The notes under the pieces were generated by a model. The model ran no database searches. It was given only the letters and a program-made list of their open reading frames with translations, and was not told the origin of the DNA. Shown here piece by piece: positions 1 to 7,626 of a DNA stretch of 64,000 bases; positions within the stretch are counted from its first letter, which is position 1; each line of letters starts with the position of its first letter. Source of the stretch: UBA3069 sp050633465 (GTDB lineage Bacteria; Pseudomonadota; Alphaproteobacteria; Rhodobacterales; Rhodobacteraceae); assembly GCA_050633465.1 (NCBI GenBank), contig JBOEGO010000023.1:42140-106139 (forward strand), read 5' to 3'. A program made the position numbers and the translations under genes.

Positions 1-341
1 AGCCGGTGGGGCGTGCCGGACCAGCCCTCGACCGAACATCTGGCGCGGATGAATACGACCCTTGTGCCATCGGGCAGCATCACATTGGACAGCGACCGCG
101 TGAAGGGTTGTTCATGCACATGCGGGTGCATCAGTTCGCGCAGTGCAAGGCGGTTGCCTGCTTCGTCCGTGACCTCCCACCCGTCGGCGTAGTGGTCCCA
201 TCCGGTGTCGTCGTGACCGAGGGTGACCGCGATTTTCCAGCCCATGCTGTCGCGTGTGGCACTGGCGTTCACCACCTTTGGCGCGTCGGCAAGGGCGGGC
301 GCGGCAAGGGTGATCAGTAAGGCGGCGGTCAGAATCTGCAT
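1..341 (-). CDS. Exported hypothetical protein (C-terminus beyond window)
   Basis: The gene reads leftwards out of the window, so about 113 N-terminal residues are visible and the C-terminus is missing. Residues 1-18 form a clear Sec signal peptide (MQILTAALLITLAAPALA), so the product should be periplasmic. The mature part contains the segments GHDDTGWDHYADGWEV and RELMHPHVHEQPFTRSL. Their histidine-rich character could suit metal or ligand binding, but that is inference. I recognise it as a conserved small secreted roseobacter protein with no assigned function. The ATG start is the only one that places the signal peptide at the N-terminus. It runs in the same direction as the DUF599 gene upstream but is separated from it by a 57-base gap. 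Confidence 0.7.
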   Translation of the reverse strand, partial: MQILTAALLITLAAPALADAPKVVNASATRDSMGWKIAVTLGHDDTGWDHYADGWEVTDEAGNRLALRELMHPHVHEQPFTRSLSNVMLPDGTRVVFIRARCSVEGWSGTPHR

Positions 342-398
342 GGTGGAATGGCTAGCACGGGTTGATGATCCGATCACGTCACGTGTCTGTGTGGGGTG

Positions 399-1112
399 TT
401 ACAAATGGCCCATACCGTCGTCGTCACGACACAGGGCAGCGCGGGAATGCGATGCAAATTCGCGCCGCAGTAGAACCAGCACCGTAAACACGGTGATTGC
501 GATCAAAACATAGGCGCCCAGCATCCACGCCGCCGCCGCCAGCGCAAAGTAAAGCGAGCGCAAACCGCGATTGAACCCGCGTGTGGCGGTGATGTTGATA
601 TCGGCGGCCTTGGCTGCGCGGGGGTGGGCCAGCGGATCGGCTGCGTCATTTGGCACTGCGGCCATGATCACGGCGCAATAGCCGAACAGCCGGTGCGACC
701 AGACGAATTTCAGGAATGCATTGGCCAGAAATATCAGGATGACGAGTATCTTTGCCTCCCATACCACCACGGGGGCGGCGTCGAGTGTCAGGTCATTGGC
801 GACGCCGACCAGACGTTCGGCATTGCCCAGCAGGGCAAAGACCCCGCCGATGGCGATCATCGTGGCCGAGGCAAAGAAGGATGCGCCCTGCCGCAGGGTC
901 GCCAGAATTTGCGAATCGAAAATGCGCGGTTGGCGGGTGACCAGTTGGCGCATCCATTCGCGCCGGTATTGCGCCATCAGCGATGACATGGCGGGGCGGT
1001 TTTGCCACGGGTGTTCGATTGCCCAGCCGGTGAACAGCCAGGCAAGGAACAAGAGCAACAGCGCGGCGGCGTCCAGTGGGGTGAAAAACCCGATTTTATC
1101 CAGCAATGTCAT
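399..1112 (-). CDS. DUF599 family membrane protein
   Basis: A 237-residue integral membrane protein. Hydrophobic segments lie at about residues 13-32 (AAALLLLFLAWLFTGWAI), 78-98, 118-138 and 205-225, with a conserved hydrophilic stretch (HPWQNRPAMSSLMAQYRREWM) after the first. That pattern, with a late loop of the form FNRGLRSLYFALA, fits DUF599, a family of inner-membrane proteins of unknown function. The length is normal for the family. It is transcribed away from the glcDEF operon, and the 89-base gap between the two probably holds both promoters. Confidence 0.8.
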   Translation of the reverse strand: MTLLDKIGFFTPLDAAALLLLFLAWLFTGWAIEHPWQNRPAMSSLMAQYRREWMRQLVTRQPRIFDSQILATLRQGASFFASATMIAIGGVFALLGNAERLVGVANDLTLDAAPVVVWEAKILVILIFLANAFLKFVWSHRLFGYCAVIMAAVPNDAADPLAHPRAAKAADINITATRGFNRGLRSLYFALAAAAWMLGAYVLIAITVFTVLVLLRREFASHSRAALCRDDDGMGHL

Positions 1113-1201
1113 GGCTGCGACGATAGCGCCGAGGATAGGGACTTGCCAGATGGGAAAAATTGGTTATATTTTTTGACCAATCCTAACGCGGAGCGCCAGC
1201 C

Positions 1202-2641
1202 ATGCAGATGCCAGCCCCCAATCCCGCCGTTCTGGCGAAAAAACCACAACTGGTGGAGCGCCTGTTGCAGGTGTTGCCACGTGATGCGGTGATTGATGAT
1301 ATTGCCGAAACGCGGGCCTATGAATGTGACGCCTTGACCGCCTATCGCTGTCCGCCCTTGGTTGCGGTTTTGCCGTCCTCTACCGCCGAGATATCCGCCG
1401 TGCTGCGTATTTGTCACGACATGGGGGTGCCGGTGGTGCCACGCGGGTCGGGCACGTCATTGGCGGGGGGCGCATTGCCCACGGCGGATTGTGTGATTTT
1501 GGGCGTGGCGCGGATGAGCGAGGTGTTGGAAACCGATTACCCCAACCGTTTGATCCGCGTGCAATCGGGGCGCACCAACCTGTCGGTCACCGGCGCGGTG
1601 GAACAGGACGGGTTTTTCTATGCCCCCGACCCGTCCAGCCAGTTGGCCTGTGCCATTGCGGGCAATATCGCGATGAATTCGGGCGGGGCGCATTGTTTGA
1701 AATACGGGGTCACCACCAACAACCTGTTGGGTGTGACCATGGTGCAGATGGACGGCACCATTGTTGAAATCGGCGGCGGATATATGGACGCGGGCGGTTT
1801 GGATCTGTTGGGCGTGATCTGCGGATCAGAGGGGCAGTTGGGCGTGGTGACCGAAGCCACGTTGCGCATTCTGGCCAAGCCCGAGGGCGCACGCCCCGTG
1901 CTGGTCGGGTTCGACAGCAATGAGGTGGCGGGCGAATGTGTGTCCGACATCATCAAGGCGGGCGTGTTGCCTGTGGCGATCGAATTTATGGACCGCCCCT
2001 GTATTCGCGCCACCGAGGCATTCGCCAAGGCCGGATACCCCGATTGCGAGGCCCTGTTGATCATCGAGGTCGAGGGATCAGAGGCCGAGATTGACGACCA
2101 ATTGGCGCGGATCATTGCGATTGCGCAGCGGCACAATCCGGTGGAGCTGCGCGAGAGCAAATCAGCCGAGGAATCGGCGCGGATCTGGCTGGGGCGCAAA
2201 TCGGCCTTTGGTGCGATGGGGCAGATCAACGATTACATGTGTCTGGACGGGACCATTCCGGTCAGCCAGCTGCCCTATGTGTTGCGCCGCATTGGCGAGA
2301 TGAGCCAGAAATACGGTTTGGGCGTGGGAAATGTGTTTCACGCGGGCGATGGCAATATGCATCCTTTGATTCTGTTTGATGCCAATAAACCCGGCGATCT
2401 GGAGCTGTGCGAGGCATTTGGTGCCGACATTCTGCGCCTGTGTGTCGAGGTGGGGGGGTGTCTGACGGGTGAACACGGCGTCGGGATCGAAAAGCGGGAT
2501 TTGATGGTCGATCAGTTTTCGCAAACGGATATGGAGGCGCAGATGGCGGTGAAGGATGTGTTTGACGCCAAGTGGCTGTTGAACCCTGCCAAGGTGTTTC
2601 CGTTGGACACAAGTGCGGCGCGCCGTGTGGCGGTCGCGTAG
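1202..2641 (+). CDS. glcD: Glycolate oxidase subunit GlcD (FAD-linked)
   Basis: A 479-residue FAD-binding oxidase of the glycolate/D-lactate family. It oxidises glycolate to glyoxylate together with GlcE and GlcF. The N-terminal PCMH-type FAD domain shows VVPRGSGTSLAGGALP (about residues 79-94), the FAD-binding loop APDPSSQLACAIAGNIAMNSGG, and GVICGSEGQLGVVTEATLRI. The C-terminal cap has the family signature GNVFHAGDGNMHPLILFD and the closing motif GGCLTGEHGVGIEKR. Length and motif order match GlcD closely. It is the first gene of glcDEF. No glcC-type regulator or glcG lies alongside. The ATG start follows a short purine stretch and gives the normal N-terminus. Confidence 0.95.
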   Translation: MQMPAPNPAVLAKKPQLVERLLQVLPRDAVIDDIAETRAYECDALTAYRCPPLVAVLPSSTAEISAVLRICHDMGVPVVPRGSGTSLAGGALPTADCVILGVARMSEVLETDYPNRLIRVQSGRTNLSVTGAVEQDGFFYAPDPSSQLACAIAGNIAMNSGGAHCLKYGVTTNNLLGVTMVQMDGTIVEIGGGYMDAGGLDLLGVICGSEGQLGVVTEATLRILAKPEGARPVLVGFDSNEVAGECVSDIIKAGVLPVAIEFMDRPCIRATEAFAKAGYPDCEALLIIEVEGSEAEIDDQLARIIAIAQRHNPVELRESKSAEESARIWLGRKSAFGAMGQINDYMCLDGTIPVSQLPYVLRRIGEMSQKYGLGVGNVFHAGDGNMHPLILFDANKPGDLELCEAFGADILRLCVEVGGCLTGEHGVGIEKRDLMVDQFSQTDMEAQMAVKDVFDAKWLLNPAKVFPLDTSAARRVAVA

Positions 2642-2680
2642 GGGGCGCTGCCCCGCCCGTTTCTGCGAAACGGACTCCCC

Positions 2681-2705
2681 GAGAGTATTTAGGGAACAAT
2701 GAAAG
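2681..2705 (+). repeat. Dispersed intergenic repeat, type A copy, touching the glcE start
   Basis: The sequence GAGAGTATTTAGGGAACAAT followed by GAAAG is one copy of a short repeat found at several gene boundaries in this window (also near 34.0, 41.4 and 45.3 kb). Here its AGGGAA core sits where a ribosome binding site would be, and its ATG is the apparent start codon of glcE. Confidence 0.6.
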
Positions 2706-3796
2706 CTATGATGCCTGAGAGTGAAGTGGAGCTGGCCCGTATGGTGGCCGAGGCCGAGGGGCCGTTGCGCATTGTCGGTGGTGGCACCCGTGCGGTTGGT
2801 TGTTGCGACGGTGCGGTGCTGTCGGTGGCCGGATTGTCGGGGATTGATCTGTATGAGCCGGGGGCGCTGACGCTGGTCGCGCGTGCGGGCACGCCTGTCG
2901 CCGAGATCGAGGCGGCATTGGCCAAAGAGGGCCAGCGTCTGGCATTCGAGGTGCCGGATATGCGCGGGCTGTTGGGGCGTTCGGGCGCATCCACCATTGG
3001 TGGGGTGGTTGCGGCCAATGCATCGGGTCCGCGCCGTGTGCAGGGGGGCGCGTGTCGCGATTTTCTGTTGGGGGTTCGGTTTGTTGATGGTGCGGGGCAG
3101 GTCGTGACGAACGGCGGGCGGGTGATGAAGAACGTCACCGGTTATGATCTGGTCAAGCTGATGGCGGGGGCGCATGGCACGTTGGGGGTGTTGAGCGAGG
3201 TCAGTTTCAAGGTTTTGCCCGTGCCGGAGCGGGCACTGACATTGGCCTGTGGCGGATTGGATACGGGCGATGCGGTTGCCGCGATGTCGGCCGCGCTGGG
3301 CGCGCCGTTTGATGTGACGGGTGCGGCGCATCGGGGTGGTTTGACCTATGTCCGGCTGGAGGGGTTTGCGGAGTCTGTGGCTTACCGTGCCGGGGCGTTG
3401 GCCGCTGCGCTGTCGCGGTTTGGTGATTGGGCCGAGGTGGCGGACCCATGGGCGGGCATTCGTGATGTGGCCGGTTTTCATGATCAGGCGGGGGATGTCT
3501 GGCGGGTGTCGGTGAAGCCCTCGGATGCGCCCGGCGTGATTGCACAGGCAGGGGCCGAGGATGCCATGATGGATTGGGGCGGCGGATTGATCTGGTTGCG
3601 CATGGCGGCGGGCACGGATTTGCGCGCGCGGTTGGGCGATGTGCAGGGCCATGCCACATTGGTGCGCGGCGCGCCCGATACTGTGGCGCGGCTGGGTGCA
3701 TTCCATCCCGAACCTGCCGCCGTGGCGGCGTTGACCCGTGGATTGCGGGCGCGGTTTGACCCAAGGAACATTCTGAACAGGGGGCTGATGGCATGA
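2699..3796 (+). CDS. glcE: Glycolate oxidase subunit GlcE
   Basis: A 365-residue FAD-binding subunit of glycolate oxidase. The PCMH-type fold is shown by LRIVGGGTRAVG near residue 22, the flavin loop LGRSGASTIGGVVAANASGP (about 91-110) and VTGYDLVKLMAGAHGTLGVLSE near 142-163. The C-terminal end PRNILNRGLMA is typical of GlcE. It follows glcD by 57 bases and overlaps glcF by 4 bases, so glcE and glcF are translationally coupled. The start is uncertain: ATG at 2699 has AGGGAA just upstream, but ATGs at 2708 and 2711 also fit the family N-terminus. A dispersed repeat covers the first candidate. Confidence 0.93.
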   Translation: MKAMMPESEVELARMVAEAEGPLRIVGGGTRAVGCCDGAVLSVAGLSGIDLYEPGALTLVARAGTPVAEIEAALAKEGQRLAFEVPDMRGLLGRSGASTIGGVVAANASGPRRVQGGACRDFLLGVRFVDGAGQVVTNGGRVMKNVTGYDLVKLMAGAHGTLGVLSEVSFKVLPVPERALTLACGGLDTGDAVAAMSAALGAPFDVTGAAHRGGLTYVRLEGFAESVAYRAGALAAALSRFGDWAEVADPWAGIRDVAGFHDQAGDVWRVSVKPSDAPGVIAQAGAEDAMMDWGGGLIWLRMAAGTDLRARLGDVQGHATLVRGAPDTVARLGAFHPEPAAVAALTRGLRARFDPRNILNRGLMA

Positions 3797-5112
3797 AGAC
3801 CGAATTTTCAGCGGCCCAACTGGCCGATCCGGCGATTGCGCGATCAAACGAGATTTTGCGCGCCTGTGTGCATTGCGGGTTTTGCACGGCGACCTGCCCC
3901 ACCTATCAGGTGTTGGGCGATGAATTGGACAGCCCGCGCGGGCGGATTTACCTGATCAAGGATATGTTGGAAAACAACCGCGTGCCCGATGCCACCACGG
4001 TGAAACACATTGACCGCTGCCTGTCCTGTCTGGCCTGTATGACCACCTGCCCGTCGGGGGTGCATTACATGCATCTGGTCGATCACGCCCGCGCCTATAT
4101 CGAACAGAATTACAAACGCCCCTTCAGTGATCGGGCCTTGCGCTGGGTATTGGCGCGGATTTTGCCCTATCCGATGCGGTTTCGTGTGGCATTGTTGGGG
4201 GCCAAGATCGGGCGACCTTTTGCGCGGTTCATGCCGGATGCGCGGTTGCGGGCGATGCTGGAAATGGCGCCGAAACATATCCCCCCTGTCAGCCGCAATG
4301 ATGACCCGCAAACGCATAGGGCAGCCCGGCCGAAAATGCGCGTGGCGCTGATGACGGGCTGTGCGCAGCGGGCGCTGAACACCGATATCAACGATGCCAC
4401 CATCCGGTTGTTGACGCGGCTGGGCTGTGACGTGGTGATTGCCAAGGGGCAGGGCTGTTGCGGGGCGTTGACGCATCACATGGGCCGCGAGGATGAATCC
4501 CACGCCACTGCGGCGCGCAATATCAACGCATGGAGCAGTGAGATCGAGGGTGAGGGACTGGACGCGATCATCATCAACACCAGCGGCTGCGGCACCACGG
4601 TCAAGGATTACGGGCATATGTTCCGCAATGATCCGTTGGCGGAAAAGGCGGCGCAGGTGTCGGCGCTGGCAATGGATGTGTCCGAAATCTTGATGAAACT
4701 GGACCTGCCTGCGGGCGGTGCGGAACCCATGACCGTGGCCTATCACGCCGCCTGTTCGTTGCAGCATGGCCAGCAGATCAAGACCTATCCCAAGGATCTG
4801 TTGAAACGGGCGGGATTTCGTGTGGTGGAGCCCGCCGACAGTCATTTGTGCTGTGGCTCGGCCGGGACATACAACCTGATGCAGCCGGAAATTTCGGCCC
4901 GGTTAAAGGCGCGCAAGGTGGCGACCTTGCAGGCGAAAAACCCCGATGTGATTGCGGCGGGCAATATCGGCTGCATGATGCAGATCGGATCGGCCATGGC
5001 GGTGCCGGTTTTGCACACCGTCGAATTGCTGGATTGGGCCACGGGGGGGCCGAAACCGCCCGCGATGATGCGCGACAGCCACAGCGCGCCCGAAATTCCC
5101 CGCCTGCGTTAG
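3793..5112 (+). CDS. glcF: Glycolate oxidase iron-sulfur subunit GlcF
   Basis: A 439-residue electron-transfer subunit of glycolate oxidase. Two 4Fe-4S ferredoxin-like motifs are near the N-terminus: CVHCGFCTATCP (about residues 25-36) and CLSCLACMTTCP (about 76-87). Two cysteine-rich CCG domains follow, with GQGCCGALTHHMG and SHLCCGSAGTYNLMQP. This layout is characteristic of GlcF. Electrons from the flavin of GlcD/GlcE would pass through these clusters towards the quinone pool. The ATG overlaps the glcE stop (ATGA). No strong terminator is visible after the stop. Confidence 0.95.
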   Translation: MKTEFSAAQLADPAIARSNEILRACVHCGFCTATCPTYQVLGDELDSPRGRIYLIKDMLENNRVPDATTVKHIDRCLSCLACMTTCPSGVHYMHLVDHARAYIEQNYKRPFSDRALRWVLARILPYPMRFRVALLGAKIGRPFARFMPDARLRAMLEMAPKHIPPVSRNDDPQTHRAARPKMRVALMTGCAQRALNTDINDATIRLLTRLGCDVVIAKGQGCCGALTHHMGREDESHATAARNINAWSSEIEGEGLDAIIINTSGCGTTVKDYGHMFRNDPLAEKAAQVSALAMDVSEILMKLDLPAGGAEPMTVAYHAACSLQHGQQIKTYPKDLLKRAGFRVVEPADSHLCCGSAGTYNLMQPEISARLKARKVATLQAKNPDVIAAGNIGCMMQIGSAMAVPVLHTVELLDWATGGPKPPAMMRDSHSAPEIPRLR

Positions 5113-5202
5113 GGGGAAACCGGCGCGGGCGCCACAATTCTGCCTTATGGTCGCTTTAACCAAGAGCGACCCCTGGTGGGACCCCTGGTGGATGGAGTGC
5201 GG

Positions 5203-6036
5203 ATGCTGCGCAAGGTTTTTCTATGTCTGGCCCTGATCGGGTTTGCCCCTGTGTTAATGGCCCCGGTGGCATGGGCGCAGGATGGCGCGTTGAAACGGCT
5301 GGACACCGGCGATGACAGCCGCGGCTGGGAGGCCGTGGGCCGGCTGGAAATCAATGGCACCGGATTTTGCACCGGCGCGTTGATTGACGAACGGCTGGTG
5401 CTGACGGCCGCGCATTGCCTGTATGACAAGGCAACAGGCCAGCGGATCGACCACGCAAAGGTGGAATTTCGCGCCGGTTGGCGCTATGGCCGCGCCGAGG
5501 CATACCGCGCTGTGCGCCGCGCCGTGGTGCATCCCGAATACAGTTTTGACGGCCATACCTCGCCCGACAAGGTGTCGAATGATGTGGCCCTGCTGGAACT
5601 GCAACAGCCGATCCGCACCACATCTGTGACGCCGTTTGCCACCGATATCCGCCCGCGCAAGGGCGCGCGGGTGGGGGTGGTTTCCTATGCGCATGACCGT
5701 GCGGATGCGCCCTCTTTGCAGGAAATATGCAGCGTGATGGGGCGGCAGCAGGGGGTGTTGGTGATGTCGTGCAATGTGGATTTCGGATCATCCGGCGCGC
5801 CGGTGTTCAGTTTCGATGACGGGGGCGTGCCGCGCATTGTTTCGGTGGTGTCGGCCAAGGCCGAGGTCGAGGGGCAGCATGTGGCGCTGGGCACCCAGCT
5901 GGAGGAACCGCTGATGATTCTGCGTCAGGAACTTGCCGAGGGGCGGGGGGTGTTTCTGGATGCATCGCCCCGCGAAAACGGATTTGTTGATGCCGACAAA
6001 CGCCGCAAGACCGGCGCGAAATTTGTGAAGCCATGA
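5203..6036 (+). CDS. Secreted trypsin-like serine protease (copy 1)
   Basis: A 277-residue S1-family (chymotrypsin-fold) protease. A Sec signal peptide covers residues 1-25, ending VAWA. The catalytic triad is visible: His71 in LTAAHC, Asp127 in SNDVALLEL, and Ser197 in FGSSGAPVF. Cysteines Cys56/Cys71-adjacent and Cys176/Cys190 are placed to form the usual disulfides. The start at 5203 was chosen because GGAGTG precedes it and it begins the signal peptide; an upstream ATG at 5176 adds nine implausible residues. It overlaps the next gene, a second protease of the same type, by 4 bases. The natural substrate cannot be read from the sequence. The C-terminus ends in GAKFVKP, a motif shared with its partner. 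Confidence 0.88.
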   Translation: MLRKVFLCLALIGFAPVLMAPVAWAQDGALKRLDTGDDSRGWEAVGRLEINGTGFCTGALIDERLVLTAAHCLYDKATGQRIDHAKVEFRAGWRYGRAEAYRAVRRAVVHPEYSFDGHTSPDKVSNDVALLELQQPIRTTSVTPFATDIRPRKGARVGVVSYAHDRADAPSLQEICSVMGRQQGVLVMSCNVDFGSSGAPVFSFDDGGVPRIVSVVSAKAEVEGQHVALGTQLEEPLMILRQELAEGRGVFLDASPRENGFVDADKRRKTGAKFVKP

Positions 6037-6896
6037 TCCGGCGGGCCATCATATCGCTGACCTTTGTATTGGGGGCTGTTTTAGGCCTAGTTCCCGTGGC
6101 GATGGCCGAGGGCAGCGGGCTGGTCGCGTTAAAGGATCGGGGCAGGTTACTGGGATGGGAGGCCGTGGGGCGGTTGGACGTGGGCGGCGGATATTGCACC
6201 GCTGTTTTGATCGCGCCCGACCTGTTGCTGACGGCTGCGCATTGCCTGTTTGATATGGAGGCGAAGCAGCGCCGTGACCTGTCAAAAATGAACTTTCGCG
6301 CCGGGTTGCGTGACGGGAAATCCATCGCGGATGTTGGGATTTTGCGCGGCGTGGCCCATGCCGGATATGACCCCACAGGCAGTGGCGCACGTGGCGACCA
6401 GATCCGCCATGACGCGGCATTATTGCAATTGAAACGCCCGATTCCGGCGCAGACTGCCGCGCCTTTTGCGCTGCATTCTGGGCGGATGACGGGCGAGCGG
6501 GTCAGCGTGGTGTCCTATGCCAAGGGGCGCGACAATGCGCCGTCATGGCAAAAGGATTGCGGCGTGTTGGGCATGGCGCAGGGGCTGATCGCGATGGATT
6601 GTGACGTGACATTCGGGGCCTCGGGCGCGCCTGTGTTTGCGAAGGAACAGGGCCGCGCCCGCATTCTGACGTTGGTGTCGGCGGGGGTGAATTCGGATGA
6701 CAAAAAGATCGCATATGGCATGGAATTGCCCGGCCTTGTCGCCGATCTAAAGGCGCAGTTGCGTGCCATGCCGGGGGGCGGCAACACTGGCACCCTGAAT
6801 GCGGGTGCGAAACGTATCAGCCTGGGGGCTGGCGGCGGCGGGGCGATGAACCGTGGTTCGGGTGGTGCGAAATTTGTGCGTGCGGGCGGGTCTTGA
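6033..6896 (+). CDS. Secreted trypsin-like serine protease (copy 2)
   Basis: A 287-residue paralogue of the preceding protease, made from an overlapping ATGA start. The signal peptide ends near AMA (residue 25). The triad is His70 (LTAAHC), Asp127 (RHDAALLQL) and Ser197 (FGASGAPVF), and the cysteine pattern matches copy 1. The C-terminal 40 residues form a glycine-rich linker (GAGGGGAMNRGSGG) followed by GAKFVRAGGS, echoing the GAKFV of copy 1. Translational coupling suggests the two are made in similar amounts and may work together, for example as an activation pair; that is inference. No inhibitor or obvious substrate gene lies nearby. Confidence 0.87.
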   Translation: MIRRAIISLTFVLGAVLGLVPVAMAEGSGLVALKDRGRLLGWEAVGRLDVGGGYCTAVLIAPDLLLTAAHCLFDMEAKQRRDLSKMNFRAGLRDGKSIADVGILRGVAHAGYDPTGSGARGDQIRHDAALLQLKRPIPAQTAAPFALHSGRMTGERVSVVSYAKGRDNAPSWQKDCGVLGMAQGLIAMDCDVTFGASGAPVFAKEQGRARILTLVSAGVNSDDKKIAYGMELPGLVADLKAQLRAMPGGGNTGTLNAGAKRISLGAGGGGAMNRGSGGAKFVRAGGS

Positions 6897-6947
6897 AACC
6901 TGTGTTTCTGCTTCCCAGATAGGTTTGACCGGGGCGCCAATACGGGC

Positions 6948-6974
6948 CTTGGGTTAACGGGCCTGTCCCTATGG
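6948..6974 (+). promoter_or_regulatory. Possible RpoH (sigma-32) promoter of the Hsp20 gene
   Basis: CTTG at 6948-6951, a 16-base spacer and CCTATGG at 6968-6974 resemble the alphaproteobacterial heat-shock promoter (CTTG, 16-18 bases, CYTATNT). It lies about 40 bases before the start codon of the small heat-shock gene. The last position is not T, so the match is good but not perfect. Confidence 0.4.
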
Positions 6975-7015
6975 GAAGGCCGCAACAGGTATCGCTCAAC
7001 CGGAGGATAACCCCC

Positions 7016-7483
7016 ATGCGAAGTTTTGATCTTGCACCGCTTTACCGTGCTACTGTTGGCTTTGACCAGATCGCCGATCTGGTGGACCGCGCATTTACCA
7101 ATGACGTTGGCCAGCAAAGCTACCCCCCCTATAACATCGAAAAAACCGATGAAAACGCTTACCGTATTTCGATCGCCGTGGCCGGGTTTTCCGACGCCGA
7201 TCTGGCGGTGGAAACCCGCGAAAATGCGCTGATCGTGACGGCCCGCAAAGCCGAGGAAGAGGGCGAGCGCGCCTATCTGCATCGCGGTATTGCCACCCGT
7301 GCGTTTGAACGCCGGTTCACGCTGGCCGATCATGTGCGCGTCACCGGCGCGACCCATGCAGACGGGATGCTGCACATCGACCTGATCCGCGAAATCCCCG
7401 AGGTGCTGAAACCCCGCCAGATCGCGATTGCCAGCGGCGCGGCCACGCATCAGGACGTGGTGGACAGCCAGGCCGTCAACTGA
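7016..7483 (+). CDS. Small heat-shock protein, Hsp20/IbpA family
   Basis: A 155-residue small heat-shock chaperone. The alpha-crystallin domain covers roughly residues 35-130 (YNIEKTDENAYRISIAVAGF, then LIVTARKAEEEGE, then HRGIATRAFERRFTLADHV). The N-terminal MRSFDLAPLYRATVGFD is the hallmark of the IbpA/16-kDa subgroup. It holds unfolding proteins in a refoldable state during heat shock. The start at 7016 has a strong CGGAGGA ribosome site. An in-frame ATG at 6971 falls inside the candidate promoter and is rejected. The gene stands alone and is followed by a terminator. Confidence 0.93.
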   Translation: MRSFDLAPLYRATVGFDQIADLVDRAFTNDVGQQSYPPYNIEKTDENAYRISIAVAGFSDADLAVETRENALIVTARKAEEEGERAYLHRGIATRAFERRFTLADHVRVTGATHADGMLHIDLIREIPEVLKPRQIAIASGAATHQDVVDSQAVN

Positions 7484-7513
7484 TTGACGCGGCCACAGCC
7501 CGCCCTGCCACAG

Positions 7514-7543
7514 CCTGCCCCGCCACTGCGCGGGGCGGGTTTT
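7514..7543 (+). terminator. Intrinsic terminator after the Hsp20 gene
   Basis: A 10-base-pair GC-rich stem (CCTGCCCCGC with GCGGGGCGGG, one G-T pair) around a CACTGC loop is followed by TTTT. Confidence 0.75.
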
Positions 7544-7626
7544 CTTGTTGATCACGATTTATGTCAGGTATATTGACTTAAATCCCGACATGCGCCAGCC
7601 TCTGCCAACTGTTGAGGGAGGACGCC

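Noticed and set aside
2162..3847. Minus-strand open frame of 561 codons across glcD and glcE
   Set aside because: It lies antisense to two well-supported genes, is rich in Arg, His, Gln and Pro, and has no domain. Long antisense frames are common in high-GC DNA.
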